Shown here one piece after another: positions 45,080 to 54,475 of a stretch of 64,000 bases of DNA. This DNA comes from Brachybacterium vulturis (lineage in GTDB: Bacteria > Actinomycetota > Actinomycetes > Actinomycetales > Dermabacteraceae), in contig NZ_CP023563.1 in assembly GCF_002407185.1 (NCBI RefSeq), positions 3,224,001 to 3,288,000 of the forward strand. Direction: 5' to 3'. The translations under genes were made by a program, and so were the position numbers. The notes under the pieces are model-generated. The model searched no databases and was not told where the DNA came from. It saw only the letters and a list, made by a program, of their open reading frames with translations. Numbering within the stretch: position 1 is the stretch's first letter; each line of letters begins with the position of its first letter.

Positions 45080-45427
45080 TCAGCGCGGGTCGGAGCCCTC
45101 GTCCCGGATCCGCTCGTGATGACGGATCACCTCGGTGACGATGAATCGCAGGAAGGCCTCGGCGAAGGTCGGATCCAGTCCGGCCTCGTCCGCCAGCGCG
45201 CGGAGATGAGCGATCTGCTCCTGCTCGCGCGAGGGATCCGCCGGCGGCAGGCCGTGCTCGGCCTTCAGCAGACCCACCCGCTGGGTGTGGGAGAAGCGTT
45301 CGGCGAGCAGATGGACCAGTGCGGCATCGATGTTGTCGATGCTGCGGCGCTCGCTCAGCAGCAGCTGCTGGGCACGCTCCACGTCCTGCGGCGGCTCGCC
45401 GGCGGCGGCCGTGTCCGTGGACGTCAT
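45080..45427 (-). CDS. chorismate mutase (AroQ type)
   Basis: All-helical AroQ-class chorismate mutase of 115 residues, converting chorismate to prephenate for Phe/Tyr synthesis. [20 protein letters not shown] with the catalytic-helix pattern R-x3-ID-x-IDxxLVxLLAERF, then [22 protein letters not shown] and a C-terminal helix with IRHHERIR. The ATG at 45425-45427 overlaps the clpX stop (ATGA). Its place after clpX is common in Micrococcales. Confidence 0.92.
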   Translation of the reverse strand: MTSTDTAAAGEPPQDVERAQQLLLSERRSIDNIDAALVHLLAERFSHTQRVGLLKAEHGLPPADPSREQEQIAHLRALADEAGLDPTFAEAFLRFIVTEVIRHHERIRDEGSDPR

Positions 45428-46764
45428 GCGGAGCGCTCCTGGCGCCCGCGCTTCGTCCCGGAGTCCGCGTCCTTGCCCGTCAGCATCAGCGGGGCCCGCC
45501 CCTCGGTGACCACGCCCTCGGTGATGACGACCTTGACCACGTCGTCCCGCGAGGGCACCTCGAACATGACCTCCTGCAGGGACTCCTCGAGGATCGCGCG
45601 CAGTCCGCGCGCCCCGGTCTCCCGCTCGATGGCACGATCGGCGACGGCCTCCAGGGCGCTGCGCTCGAAATCGAGCTCGACCCCGTCGAGGGCGAACATC
45701 TTCTGGAACTGCTTCACGAGCGCATTGCGGGGCTCGGTGAGGATCGTGATCAGCGCATCGCGGTCCAGGTTCGAGACGCTGGTGATCACCGGGAGGCGGC
45801 CGATGAACTCCGGGATCAGACCGAACTTCAGCAGGTCCTCCGGCAGGAGCTTGCCGTAGAGCTGCTCCTGCTCGAGCGGGGAGTGCAGTTCGGAGCCGAA
45901 GCCGATGCCCCGCCGGCCGATGCGGGAGCCGATGATGTCCTCGATGCCGGCGAAGGCGCCCGCCACGATGAACAGCACGTTCGTGGTGTCGATCTGGATG
46001 AACTCCTGGTGCGGGTGCTTCCGCCCGCCCTGCGGGGGCACAGCGGCGACGGTGCCCTCGATGATCTTCAGCAGCGCCTGCTGCACGCCCTCCCCGGAGA
46101 CGTCCCGGGTGATCGAGGGGTTCTCCGACTTCCTGCCGATCTTGTCGACCTCATCGATGTAGATGATCCCGCGCTCGGCCTTCTTGACGTCGTAGTCGGC
46201 GGCCTGCAGCAGTTTGAGCAGGATGTTCTCGACGTCCTCGCCCACATATCCGGCCTCGGTCAGCGCGGTCGCGTCGGCCATCGCGAAGGGGACGTCGAGC
46301 ATCCGCGCGAGGGTCTGGGCGAGATAGGTCTTGCCGCATCCGGTGGGGCCCACCATCATCACGTTGGACTTGGCGACCTCGATGTCGTCGTCCTCGGTGT
46401 CCGTGTCCGCGGCCAGGGCCGTGGCGGCGCTCCTGGTCGGTCCGGCCGTCTGCTCGGCGTCCTGCGCGCGCACGCGCTTGTAGTGGTTGTAGACCGCGAC
46501 CGAGAGCGCACGCTTGGCCGGCTCCTGGCCGACGACGTACTCCTCGAGGAACTCGAAGATCTCGCGCGGGGCGGGCAGCGGGGCCTGCTCCTGCGAGGCG
46601 GGCTGCGCGGCCTGGATCTCCTCGGCGATGATCTCGTTGCACAGTTCGATGCACTCTTCGCAGATGTACACCCCGGGGCCGGAGATCAGCCGTTCGACCT
46701 GCTTCTGGGACTTCCCGCAGAAGGAGCATTTGAACACGTCGGATCCATCGCTCGTACGCGCCAT
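45424..46764 (-). CDS. clpX: ATP-dependent Clp protease ATPase ClpX
   Basis: AAA+ unfoldase that feeds substrates to ClpP, 446 residues. N-terminal C4 zinc finger (CSFCGKSQ...CEECIELC, residues 13-42), Walker A GPTGCGKT (139-146), Walker B IYIDEVDK (201-208), pore-loop GYVGED, sensor regions, and the IGF-loop equivalent IGFGSEL for ClpP docking. An acidic insert of about 25 residues (103-130) precedes Walker A. Encoded downstream of clpP1-clpP2 on the same strand. Confidence 0.98.
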   Translation of the reverse strand: MARTSDGSDVFKCSFCGKSQKQVERLISGPGVYICEECIELCNEIIAEEIQAAQPASQEQAPLPAPREIFEFLEEYVVGQEPAKRALSVAVYNHYKRVRAQDAEQTAGPTRSAATALAADTDTEDDDIEVAKSNVMMVGPTGCGKTYLAQTLARMLDVPFAMADATALTEAGYVGEDVENILLKLLQAADYDVKKAERGIIYIDEVDKIGRKSENPSITRDVSGEGVQQALLKIIEGTVAAVPPQGGRKHPHQEFIQIDTTNVLFIVAGAFAGIEDIIGSRIGRRGIGFGSELHSPLEQEQLYGKLLPEDLLKFGLIPEFIGRLPVITSVSNLDRDALITILTEPRNALVKQFQKMFALDGVELDFERSALEAVADRAIERETGARGLRAILEESLQEVMFEVPSRDDVVKVVITEGVVTEGRAPLMLTGKDADSGTKRGRQERSA

Positions 46765-47007
46765 GTCCGTGTCCTCTCGTCAGGTCAAAAGCGTGCGTCC
46801 CGCAGGTTCCGCGGGAACGTCTCCCGGGCCCTGCGGACCCTCACCACGGTATCGCGAACCGAGGGGGGAACCCGGGAGGTGCCGCCTCGCGGCGGCGCGT
46901 CCCGGAAGGCTGTCTCGGCCCCCGGACGCAGGGTGGGCATCCAGGGGCCGAGGGTCGTGCGACGTCGACCGCGGGCGGGCGCAGAGCCCCTCCGCAGCGG
47001 CTGCGGG

Positions 47008-47700
47008 TCAGTTCGCGATCTGTGCGCTGGGCGCCTTGCGCGACTCCAGCACCTGATCGATCAGCCCGTAGTCGAGCGCCGCCTTCGCGGTGAGGATCTT
47101 GTCGCGCTCGATGTCCTTGCTGACCTGCTCCTTGGTGCGACCGGAGTGGCCCGCCAGGGTCTCCTCGAGCCATTCGCGCATGCGCATGATCTCGTTGGCC
47201 TGGATCTCCAGGTCCGAGGCCTGACCGCCGCCGCCCTCGCCGCCCATGGCGGGCTGGTGGATGAGGATCCGGGCGTTGGGCAGGGCGAGCCGCTTGCCCG
47301 GCGCGCCGGCGGCCAGCAGCACCGCGGCGGCCGAGGCGGCCTGACCCAGGCACACGGTGGTGACCTCGGGCTTGATGTACTGCATCGTGTCGTAGATGGC
47401 GGTCAGCGCCGTGAACGAGCCACCGGGGCTGTTGATGTAGAGGGTGATGTCGCGGTCCGGGTCCTGGGACTCCAGGACCAGCAGCTGGGCCATGACATCG
47501 TCCGCAGAGGCATCGTCGACCTGGACGCCCAGGAAGATGATGCGGTCCTCGAACAGCTTGGTGTAGGGGTCCTGGCGCTTCATGCCGTAGGCGGTGCGCT
47601 CCTCGTACTGCGGGAGCACGTAGCGCGAGCTGGGCATCGGGGCCGTGCGGCCGGCCTGGGCGATCGGCATCGCGCCGAAGGGACGGGGATCGAAGGTCAC
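47008..47700 (-). CDS. clpP2: ATP-dependent Clp protease proteolytic subunit ClpP2
   Basis: Serine peptidase subunit, 230 residues. Catalytic Ser123 in GQAASAAA and His148 in [26 protein letters not shown] matches the heptamer-forming region. A long N-terminal extension ([29 protein letters not shown]) is the propeptide-like mark of actinobacterial ClpP2, which forms a mixed tetradecamer with ClpP1. A GTG start at 47698-47700 is supported by a GGAG ribosome-binding site. Confidence 0.96.
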   Translation of the reverse strand: MTFDPRPFGAMPIAQAGRTAPMPSSRYVLPQYEERTAYGMKRQDPYTKLFEDRIIFLGVQVDDASADDVMAQLLVLESQDPDRDITLYINSPGGSFTALTAIYDTMQYIKPEVTTVCLGQAASAAAVLLAAGAPGKRLALPNARILIHQPAMGGEGGGGQASDLEIQANEIMRMREWLEETLAGHSGRTKEQVSKDIERDKILTAKAALDYGLIDQVLESRKAPSAQIAN

Positions 47701-47743
47701 GGGGTCTCCTTGCGTGAAGGGCGGTCGGGGGGTGCCGGGGCGA

Positions 47744-48376
47744 TCAGTCGTCGGTGCCGCCGCCGCCGGTGACATCGCTCGAACCGCTGACGATCTTGTC
47801 GATGAAGCCGTACTCGAGCGCCTCGGCGGCGGTGAACCACTTGTCGCGATCGGAGTCGGCGGTGATCTGCTCGACGCTCTTGTCCGTCTGCTCCGCGATC
47901 AGCTCGGCGAGCGTGCGCTTCATCGAGAGGATCAGCTCGGCCTGGATCTTGATGTCCGTGGCGGTGCCGCCCAGGCCGCCCAGCGGCTGGTGCATGAGCA
48001 CCCGCGTGTGCGGGGTGGCGTAGCGCTTGCCCTTGGTGCCGGAGGAGAGCAGGAACTGCCCCATCGACGCGGCCATGCCCATGCCCACGGTCACCACATC
48101 GGGCTTGACGAACTGCATGGTGTCGTAGATCGCCATGCCGGCGGTGATCGAACCGCCGGGGCTGTTGATGTAGAGGTAGATGTCCTTGTCGGGGTCTTCC
48201 GCCGCGAGCAGGAGCAGCTTCGAGCAGATGGCGTTGGCGTTCTCATCGCGCACCTCCGAGCCGAGCCACACGATGCGCTCACGCAGCAGGCGCTGGTAGA
48301 CGTTGTCGTCCAGGCCCATCGGGGTGTCGCCGGCCGCATTGCGGGGCGGGGAGGTCTGAGTGCTCTGCGAGGACAC
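47744..48376 (-). CDS. clpP1: ATP-dependent Clp protease proteolytic subunit ClpP1
   Basis: Partner of ClpP2, 210 residues. Catalytic Ser104 in GMAASMG and His129 in VLMHQP, with [24 protein letters not shown] start at 48374-48376 with AAGGAG upstream. The two clpP genes are 43 bases apart and cotranscribed; the clpP2 start context repeats the sequence before clpP1 (GGAGACCCCGTG), a sign of gene duplication. A possible ClgR operator lies at 48447-48463. Confidence 0.96.
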   Translation of the reverse strand: MSSQSTQTSPPRNAAGDTPMGLDDNVYQRLLRERIVWLGSEVRDENANAICSKLLLLAAEDPDKDIYLYINSPGGSITAGMAIYDTMQFVKPDVVTVGMGMAASMGQFLLSSGTKGKRYATPHTRVLMHQPLGGLGGTATDIKIQAELILSMKRTLAELIAEQTDKSVEQITADSDRDKWFTAAEALEYGFIDKIVSGSSDVTGGGGTDD

Positions 48377-48741
48377 GGGGTCTCCTTCATGCCGGAATTC
48401 GCTGATGGGTCGACTCTAGGCGCTGGGCGGACCCCGCACCGGCCCTGTTCGCCGCAGGCGCACTGCCCTGTGCCCTCCCGATGCCGCGGCGGGGTGTGCG
48501 GCGCCCGTTGCCGCTTCGTCAAGTCCGGGTGCGATCTGGTCACGGAGGGGCCGGATGCGTAAAAACCGTCCCAAGATCGCGGTCGGGCTCTGCCAAGCCC
48601 GCAGACCTGACGCACCCGGCGCTCCTACGGTGGACCCATCGCCACGACAGCGGTGGGCAGCAGTCGCCACCGGATCGTCACGAACAGCCAGCAGTACATA
48701 CCCGGCCCCTGGTCGGGACCGGAAGGAAGCAACCGCACATC
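48377..48741. other. 365-bp divergent promoter region clpP1 / NlpC
   Basis: No coding signal on either strand. It must hold the promoters of the divergent clpP1P2-clpX and NlpC/P60 genes and the possible ClgR site at 48447. I looked for a c-di-AMP riboswitch, common before such cell-wall hydrolases, and did not find its conserved core. Confidence 0.6.
48447..48463. promoter_or_regulatory. possible ClgR operator
   Basis: GTTCGCC, 3 bases, GGCG, about 75 bases upstream of clpP1, close to the GTTCGCY-N-RGCG pattern described for ClgR activation of clp genes in actinobacteria, but with a spacer one base shorter. Confidence 0.3.
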
Positions 48742-49575
48742 ATGGCCCAGAACAACACTCACCGCACCCCCGGTCGCGCCCAGCTCCCGACCCACCACGC
48801 CCAGCGCGCAGCACGCGGCCTCGGCGGAGCGGCCGTCCTCGGCGGCGTCGTCCTCGGCACCGCCTTCACCGGTGGCGCGGCCCAGGCCGCCCCCGCAGCG
48901 CCTGCCGCTCCCGCCGCCCCGGTCGCGAGCGCCCCCGCCGCGCAGGCCCTGCCCACCGCCCCCTCGGTCGTCGCCCCGTCGGCCGTCCTCGATTCCACGC
49001 AGAAGCTCCGCTGGGGCTCCCGTGGCGGCGCGGTCCAGGATCTCCAGTCCGCGCTCAACGGCCACGGTGCGAGCCTCGCCGTCGACGGGGTGTTCGGCCC
49101 CCGCACCCATTCCGCGGTGAAGAGCTACCAGTCCTCCCAGGGCCTCCTGGTCGATGGCGTCGTCGGCCCGCAGACCCGCGGCGCCCTCAACGGTGCCGGC
49201 GTCTCCACCGGCGGCGCCTCGGTCGCCACCTCCTCCTCGAGCTCGAGCAGCTCGATCGTGGACGCCGCCCGCTCCGCCCTCGGCACCCCGTACAGCTGGG
49301 GCGGCGCCTCGCTCGGCGGCATGGACTGCTCCGGCCTGGTCAACTACGCCTACGAGGCCGTCGGCATCGACATCCCGCGCACCTCCAGCCAGATCGCGAA
49401 CGGCGGCCGCTGGATCTCGCAGTCCCAGGCCCAGCCCGGGGACATCGTGGCCTGGTCCGGACACGTCGCGATCTACGCCGGCAACGGCCAGATCATCGAC
49501 GCCTCCGGGTCCCGTCAGCAGGTCGTCGAGCGCTCCATCTGGGGCAACCCGATCGGCTTCGTGACCTACCGCTGA
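48742..49575 (+). CDS. secreted NlpC/P60 peptidoglycan hydrolase
   Basis: Exported endopeptidase cleaving peptidoglycan stem peptides, 277 residues. Signal peptide to about residue 49 (cleavage near AQAA), Ala/Pro linker, PG_binding_1 domain (about 88-150, LRWGSRGGAVQDLQSALNGHG), Ser-rich linker, NlpC/P60 domain (about 170-277) with catalytic Cys196 (GGMDCSGLVNYAY) and His242 (WSGHVAIYAG). The ATG at 48742 has GGAAGG-type sequence upstream. Followed by a strong bidirectional terminator. Confidence 0.94.
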   Translation: MAQNNTHRTPGRAQLPTHHAQRAARGLGGAAVLGGVVLGTAFTGGAAQAAPAAPAAPAAPVASAPAAQALPTAPSVVAPSAVLDSTQKLRWGSRGGAVQDLQSALNGHGASLAVDGVFGPRTHSAVKSYQSSQGLLVDGVVGPQTRGALNGAGVSTGGASVATSSSSSSSSIVDAARSALGTPYSWGGASLGGMDCSGLVNYAYEAVGIDIPRTSSQIANGGRWISQSQAQPGDIVAWSGHVAIYAGNGQIIDASGSRQQVVERSIWGNPIGFVTYR

Positions 49576-49595
49576 GACACCGCCTCTGCGGCATC

Positions 49596-49628
49596 AGCGG
49601 CCCGGCTCCCCTGGGGAGCCGGGCCGCT
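49596..49628. terminator. bidirectional terminator
   Basis: Perfect 16-bp stem (49596-49611 with 49613-49628) around a single T, between the convergent NlpC/P60 and reductase-like genes. It ends one base before the latter's stop. Confidence 0.86.
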
Positions 49629-49629
49629 G

Positions 49630-50223
49630 TCATGTCCGGACCCGTCGTGGACGGTAGATCCTGCCGAGCCCCGCCTCGGCGCCGGCGATCGGGCCGACGA
49701 GCTCCCACTCGACCAGCCTCCCGCCGGGGACGTCGAAGACCCGCGTACCGTCGCCGAGCATCACCGGGGCGGTGAACATCTGCAGCTCATCGAGGAGATC
49801 GTGCTCCAGCGCCTGGCGCGCGATATCGGCGCTGATGATCTGGACGTCGCTGCCGGCCGCGAGCTCCCTCGCCCATCGCACGGCCTCGACGACATCGGCG
49901 TCCAGCGCCGTGATCGCCGGGTCATCGGCGATCTCCTGGGGCCGGTGGGTCAGCACGATCTCGATGCCCGACCAGGCGCCGCCGTACGCCTCCGCCGTGA
50001 GCTCGCCGCGCTCGTCGGCCTGCGCACGGGCGGCGTCGTACCCGCGACGGCCCGAGAGGATGACGCCGACGGGCGCGGCGAGCCGCGCGATCACGGACTC
50101 GTCCATCCGCGGGCACGCCTCGAGCCAGGACATGTCGTGGTCGGGGCCGGTGAGGAATCCATCCAGCGAGGCGGTGAAGCCCCAGGTGACCCTGCTCGTG
50201 GTGGGCGCGCTCGACGATGACAT
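49630..50223 (-). CDS. dihydrofolate reductase/RibD C-terminal family protein
   Basis: RibD-C/DHFR-like NADPH-binding protein of 197 residues: [24 protein letters not shown] at the start, [20 protein letters not shown] and [39 protein letters not shown] match this family of uncharacterised reductases (YyaP/YwjB-like). The ATG at 50221-50223 is used. It stands alone between two terminators, so it is probably monocistronic. Substrate unknown. Confidence 0.91.
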   Translation of the reverse strand: MSSSSAPTTSRVTWGFTASLDGFLTGPDHDMSWLEACPRMDESVIARLAAPVGVILSGRRGYDAARAQADERGELTAEAYGGAWSGIEIVLTHRPQEIADDPAITALDADVVEAVRWARELAAGSDVQIISADIARQALEHDLLDELQMFTAPVMLGDGTRVFDVPGGRLVEWELVGPIAGAEAGLGRIYRPRRVRT

Positions 50224-50283
50224 GGGGCTCCTCCGGCGCTGGGGCCGCGGATCGGATGGTCCGGGAGGACGAGTCTTCCACCG

Positions 50284-50327
50284 ACGACGGCGGGCCGCCA
50301 CCCCGTGGGGTGACGGCCCGCCGTCGT
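50284..50327 (-). terminator. hairpin terminator of tig
   Basis: Perfect 14-bp outer stem (50284-50297 with 50314-50327) extended by an inner CACCCC/GGGGTG stem, 26 bases past the tig stop. Confidence 0.82.
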
Positions 50328-50352
50328 GCTGCGCCCTGGCGAGGGCGGAGGA

Positions 50353-51918
50353 TCACTTGCTCTCGGAGGCCTCGTCGGACTCGGCCTTCGCAGCCGGTGC
50401 CTTCTTGGCCGGAGCCTTCTTGGCCGGAGCCTTCTTGGCGGGAGCCTTCTTGGCGGGCTTCTCCTCGGCGGCATCCGCCTCGGCAGCAGCCTTCTTCGCC
50501 GGAGCCTTCTTGGCCTTCGGCTTCTCCTCGGCGGCGGTGTCGGTCTCCTCGGCGACGGCCTTCTTGGCCGGAGCCTTCTTCGCCGGGGCCTTCGTGGCGG
50601 GAGCCTTCTCCTCGGTCTCCTCGTCCGTCGCCTCGGCGTCGTCGCCCTCGGCCTGCAGGCCCAGGTCGAGGACATCTCCGGCGGCGTTCTTCACGGTGAC
50701 GTCCGCGAGGACGACGTCGAGCGCCTTGGAGCGCTGGACCTCGGAGAAGATCTGCTCGAGCTGACCGGACTGGGCCAGCATCTGCAGCAGCTGATTGGAC
50801 TCGATGCCGTACTGCGCCGACAGCTGGGTCATGTAGTTCATCAGGTCGCCCTGGTCGACCTGCACCTCGCGGGTGCCGTTGATCTCGTCGAGCAGGAACT
50901 GCGCACGGACGGCCTTCTCGGTGTCCTCGCGGATCTCCTCGCCGTGCGCGTCGCCGGCCTCCTTGCCCTCGTTCTCGAGGTGGGAGGTGATCTCGTCCTC
51001 CACCAGCTGCGCGGGCACCGGGATCTCGAGCTCCTCGAGGAGCTTCTCGAGCAGGGCGTTGCGGGCCAGGGCCACGCGGTTGCCCTCGGCGTCGGCGGCG
51101 GCCTGGGTCCTCAGATCGTCCTTGAGCTCGTCGATGGTGTCGAACTCGGACGCCATCTCGGCGAACTCGTCGTCGGCCTCGGGCAGCTCGCGCACCTTCA
51201 CGGACTGCGCGGTGACCTTGACCTGTGCCGTCTCGCCCGCGCGGTCGCCACCGGCGAGCTCGGACTCGAAGGTGGTGGTCTCCTCGGCGGAGAGGCCGAT
51301 GAGCGCCTCATCGAGGCCCTCGAGCATGTTGCCCTCACCGATCTGGTAGGAGACGCCCTCGACGGACTCGATCTCCTCGTCCCCGATGGTCGCGACCATG
51401 TCGAGGGAGACGAAGTCGCCGTCGGCGGCGGGACGGTCCACGCCCACCAGGGTGCCGAAGCGCTCACGCAGCTCGGTCAGGCGCACCTCGACGGCGTCCT
51501 CATCGACCTCGGGCTCCTCGATCTCGACCTCGTAGGCCGAGAAGTCGGGCAGGGCGATCTCAGGGCGCACGTCCTGCTCGACGGTGAAGAGGAGGTTGCC
51601 CTCCTCGGAGCCGTCCAGGCCGGGGACCTCGGCGACCTCGACCTCGGGCCGACCGACGGGCTTGATCTCCGCCTCGGCGGCGGCCTGCTGGTAGAAATCG
51701 GGCAGGGCGTCGTTGACGGCCTCCTGCATGATCGCCGGACGGCCGAAGCGCTGCTCGACGAGCTTGGAGGGGACCTTGCCCTTGCGGAAGCCCGGGATCT
51801 GCACCTGATCGGCGATCTTTGTGGTGGCGGCCTCGACGGCCGGCTTGAGCTCGTCGAAAGGCACCTCGACGGTGAGCTTCACCCGGGTCGGGCTGAGCTT
51901 CTCGGACTCGGTCTTCAC
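50353..51918 (-). CDS. tig: trigger factor with Lys/Ala-rich tail
   Basis: Ribosome-bound chaperone and prolyl isomerase, 521 residues. N-terminal ribosome-binding domain (1-115, [17 protein letters not shown] signature), FKBP-type domain (about 150-240) and helical C-terminal arms to about 430. After that comes an unusual tail of about 85 residues built from repeats such as [11 protein letters not shown], interrupted by acidic segments, giving a length well above the usual 430-470. Similar Lys/Ala tails occur on nucleic-acid-binding proteins; the role here is unknown. Followed by a terminator; tRNA-Pro lies just upstream. Confidence 0.97.
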   Translation of the reverse strand: MKTESEKLSPTRVKLTVEVPFDELKPAVEAATTKIADQVQIPGFRKGKVPSKLVEQRFGRPAIMQEAVNDALPDFYQQAAAEAEIKPVGRPEVEVAEVPGLDGSEEGNLLFTVEQDVRPEIALPDFSAYEVEIEEPEVDEDAVEVRLTELRERFGTLVGVDRPAADGDFVSLDMVATIGDEEIESVEGVSYQIGEGNMLEGLDEALIGLSAEETTTFESELAGGDRAGETAQVKVTAQSVKVRELPEADDEFAEMASEFDTIDELKDDLRTQAAADAEGNRVALARNALLEKLLEELEIPVPAQLVEDEITSHLENEGKEAGDAHGEEIREDTEKAVRAQFLLDEINGTREVQVDQGDLMNYMTQLSAQYGIESNQLLQMLAQSGQLEQIFSEVQRSKALDVVLADVTVKNAAGDVLDLGLQAEGDDAEATDEETEEKAPATKAPAKKAPAKKAVAEETDTAAEEKPKAKKAPAKKAAAEADAAEEKPAKKAPAKKAPAKKAPAKKAPAAKAESDEASESK

Positions 51919-52002
51919 TGGTCAGGTCTCCCTAAGGATGGACATCGAATGGACGTTTCTCGCGGCGCCCCGGGGCTCGCGCGGCGGCGGCCCGGTGCGG
52001 AG

Positions 52003-52076
52003 TCGGGGTGACAGGATTTGAACCTGCGACTTCCCGCTCCCAAAGCGGGTGCTCTACCAAGCTGAGCTACACCCCG
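52003..52076 (-). tRNA. tRNA-Pro (anticodon TGG)
   Basis: 74-nt cloverleaf: acceptor CGGGGTG/CACCCCG, D-arm GCTCAGCTTGGTAGAGC, anticodon loop with TGG, T-arm GTTCAAATC. No encoded CCA. Located upstream of tig on the same strand, a common actinobacterial arrangement. Confidence 0.96.
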
Positions 52077-52208
52077 GAGGGCAACCCAGGGAATATTACC
52101 CGCTCTCCGCGCGCGGTGCCCGGGTGGGGCCGGGGCGCTGTGAGCAGATGCATGTCGGCTCCGCCACGGCGGATGTGCTCCGAGGCCGCTGATCTGGTTC
52201 AATGGTGT

Positions 52209-52250
52209 CGCAGCGCGGGCGTAGCTCAGTCGCAGCGCGGGCGTAGCTCA
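52209..52250 (+). repeat. 20-bp direct repeat at the tRNA-Gly 5' end
   Basis: The same 20 bases, ending GGGCGTAGCTCA, occur at 52209-52228 and 52231-52250. The second copy is the 5' end of tRNA-Gly (from 52237); the first is a truncated duplicate lacking the rest of the tRNA. Confidence 0.85.
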
Positions 52251-52310
52251 ATGGTAGAGCCTCAGTCTTCCAAACTGATTACGCGGGTTCGATTCCCGTC
52301 GCCCGCTCCA
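52237..52310 (+). tRNA. tRNA-Gly (anticodon TCC), integration target
   Basis: 74 nt including encoded CCA: acceptor GCGGGCG/CGCCCGC, D-arm GCTCAATGGTAGAGC, anticodon loop with TCC (52269-52271), T-arm GTTCGATTC. Bases 52267-52309 are repeated exactly at 60649-60691, so the 3' half is the attachment core of the element that follows; the integrated element restores a complete tRNA. Confidence 0.96.
52267..52309 (+). repeat. attL core (43 bp)
   Basis: Identical to 60649-60691. It runs from the anticodon loop to the first two bases of the CCA end of tRNA-Gly, the typical crossover region of tyrosine integrases. Confidence 0.92.
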
Positions 52311-52341
52311 AGTATCACCGCTGGTCACAGCGGCGCAGGTG

Positions 52342-52398
52342 TGCGGGGCCGAACGGCTGAGCACGCGGGAACCGGGTGTTTGCGGGGCTTTGCGGGGC
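52342..52398 (+). promoter_or_regulatory. putative integrase arm sites, left end
   Basis: Three TGCGGGGC octamers at 52342-52349, 52381-52388 and 52391-52398, the last two exactly 10 bp apart (one helical turn). The same octamer with 10-bp spacing occurs near attR. They lie between attL and the integrase 1 start. Confidence 0.5.
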
Positions 52399-52421
52399 CA
52401 CTGCCCCGAAAGGTGCCCCCG

Positions 52422-53876
52422 ATGCCCCGCCGCACACACCGTGAGTTCGGTCAGATCGACCGCCAGCGCTCAGGCCGCTACCGCGCCCGGTTCACCGGCC
52501 CCGACGGTCGCCTGGTGACCGCACCCCACACCTTCGCCACCAAGCGCGAGGCCACCGACTACCTGGCCCGGGTGCGCGGTGAGCTGCTGGCAGGCAACAC
52601 CGCCGCCGTGATCCCGACCCGCATCACCGTGGCCGAGGCCGTCGCCACCTACCTTCGCACCAATGCCACCCGGCTGCGCCCGAGGACCCTGGACCTGTAC
52701 CGCCGCACCGCTGAGCGCTGGATCCTGCGCCCCGTCGGCACCGACGCCGCCCGGATCGACCTCGGGCCGTTGCCCCTGTCGACCCTGACCACCCCGCTGC
52801 TGCGCGAGTGGCACACGGCACTGACACACCAGGCCCACGCCGAGGCCGTCGGCCACGCGCAGCGCTCTGCCACCCGCCGCGCCACCCGCTCACACCCGGC
52901 CCGCGCCTGGGCACGGCAGGCCGGGTACACCGTCGCCCCCACCGGGCGCCTGTCCCCCGCGATCCTGGACGCCTGGCACGCTGCCGGATCCCCCGGCCCC
53001 GCCGAGGGCGCCGTACCCGAGACCGCAGGCCGCACCGCCGCCGCGCAGGCCTACCGGCTGCTGCGGGCCGTGCTGAACCAAGCCGCGTCCGACGGGCTGA
53101 TCCCCCACAACCCCGCGAGGGTGAAGGGCGCCGGTCAGGTCGACCACCCCGAACGGCTGCCGCTGAGCGCCGAGGAAGTGAGCGCCCTCGCCGCCGCCGT
53201 CCCCGCCGAGCTGTCCACCGCCGTGCTGGTCGCCGCATGGTCCGGGCTGCGCCCCGGTGAGCTGTTCGCCCTACGCCGCACCGATGTGGACACCACCGCC
53301 CGCACCGTGACCGTGCGCCGTGCACTGGTGGAGGTCCCCGGGTCCCCCATCACGTACGGCCCGCCGAAGTCCGCAGCCGGGCGCCGCACCGTGTCCCTGC
53401 CCGAATCCGTCGCCGCCGCCCTCGCCGACCACCTGGCCGAGCACACCGGCCCCGGCGCCGAGGCGCTGGTGTTCGCCACCCCTGCCGGTGGTCCCTGGCG
53501 CGGCGCCGACCGCACCCGCGCCCTGCGGCGTGCCCGCGAGGCGATCGGGCGCCCCGATGCGACATGGCACCACCTGCGCCACACAGGGGCCACCCTCGCC
53601 GCGATCGCGGGCGCCACACAGGCCGAGCTACAGGCCCGGATCGGGCACAGCACGCCCCGCGCTGCCGCGATCTACCAGCACGCCCGCGCCGACCGTGACC
53701 GCTGGATCGCTGACCAGCTCGACGCCCTCGCCACGCCCGGCCCCGTGCCCCCGTCACCGTCGCCCGAGGCGCCGTCCGCTGTCGCACCTGCCCCGGATCC
53801 TCTCCCTACCGCGCAGCCGGCCCCGGCGCCTGCTGCGCCTACGCGCCGTCACCTGTCCCTAGTCCGCAGCGCCTGA
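52422..53876 (+). CDS. tyrosine-type integrase 1
   Basis: Phage-type site-specific recombinase of 484 residues. N-terminal AP2-like arm-binding domain (FGQIDRQRSGRYRARFTGPDGRLV), core-binding domain (about 68-230) and catalytic domain with the Arg in WSGLRPGELFALR, HHLRHTGATLA (His-x-x-Arg), GHSTPRAAAIYQHA with the nucleophilic Tyr. An Ala/Pro tail ends in HLSLVRSA. The ATG at 52422 follows the arm sites. It lies directly downstream of tRNA-Gly in the same direction, so tRNA transcription may read into it. It is a near-duplicate of integrase 2 except in the middle. Confidence 0.96.
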   Translation: MPRRTHREFGQIDRQRSGRYRARFTGPDGRLVTAPHTFATKREATDYLARVRGELLAGNTAAVIPTRITVAEAVATYLRTNATRLRPRTLDLYRRTAERWILRPVGTDAARIDLGPLPLSTLTTPLLREWHTALTHQAHAEAVGHAQRSATRRATRSHPARAWARQAGYTVAPTGRLSPAILDAWHAAGSPGPAEGAVPETAGRTAAAQAYRLLRAVLNQAASDGLIPHNPARVKGAGQVDHPERLPLSAEEVSALAAAVPAELSTAVLVAAWSGLRPGELFALRRTDVDTTARTVTVRRALVEVPGSPITYGPPKSAAGRRTVSLPESVAAALADHLAEHTGPGAEALVFATPAGGPWRGADRTRALRRAREAIGRPDATWHHLRHTGATLAAIAGATQAELQARIGHSTPRAAAIYQHARADRDRWIADQLDALATPGPVPPSPSPEAPSAVAPAPDPLPTAQPAPAPAAPTRRHLSLVRSA

Positions 53877-53892
53877 GAGAAAGCACCCCGCT

Positions 53893-54462
53893 ATGACCGA
53901 CACCGCCCTGCCCCCGCTCGACCTGAACCTGTTCCCGCCCGCCTGGCTGGTCGCCATGCTCGCCTGGGACCACGACTGCCACGCCCACCTGCCGCACCGC
54001 ATCAGCCCTGCCGGGATCCCGCTGGCCCCGAACGGGCACCCCGCTGTGCTGCTGGCCGTCGTGCGCGCCCTGGGCGATCCCTCGCCGCTGGACGTGACCG
54101 CCGATGACCTCGCCGCAGCCGCCGAGGGCGCCGACCTCACCATCACGCAGCACGCCGAGCTGCCCGCCGCCCTCGCATCGTTCACCGCCTGGGCGTGCCC
54201 CCGTGGCGTGCTCGACGGTGACCCGCTGCCCGCCCCCACAGATGCCGCCCCGCTGCGCCTGGTGCACCCCGATGCCACCCCGCACCAGGCGCCCGCCGCG
54301 AGCACCGCGCCGGACTACCTCACCGCCGCCGAGGCCGAGCACGACCACCTCACGCGGGACCCCGACGCGCACCCGCTGGCGATCCTCGACGCCGAGGACC
54401 GCCTACGGGCCGCGCAGGCCGACGCCCGCGCCAACGGCGACCACGACCACCCCGAGCACTGA
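53893..54462 (+). CDS. orphan protein of the integrative element, paralogue of 55836 gene
   Basis: Acidic, His-rich protein of 189 residues with no recognised domain. The segment DDLAAAAEGADLTITQHAEL and following AALASFTAW resembles DDLAALALALPAADVTVSAD with AALGSLSAW in the gene at 55836, so the two are related. It has no signal peptide. It begins 16 bases after integrase 1 and ends 13 bases before the recombinase, so it is in one operon with both. Function unknown. Confidence 0.8.
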   Translation: MTDTALPPLDLNLFPPAWLVAMLAWDHDCHAHLPHRISPAGIPLAPNGHPAVLLAVVRALGDPSPLDVTADDLAAAAEGADLTITQHAELPAALASFTAWACPRGVLDGDPLPAPTDAAPLRLVHPDATPHQAPAASTAPDYLTAAEAEHDHLTRDPDAHPLAILDAEDRLRAAQADARANGDHDHPEH

Positions 54463-54475
54463 GACGAGACCCGCC

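Noticed and set aside
41777..45859. A 1360-residue plus-strand open frame opposite the formate dehydrogenase
   Set aside because: Antisense shadow of high-GC codons; no start context and no recognisable domain.
48560..48741. c-di-AMP (ydaO) riboswitch before the NlpC/P60 gene
   Set aside because: Cell-wall hydrolases of actinobacteria often have one, but the conserved core blocks are not present here.
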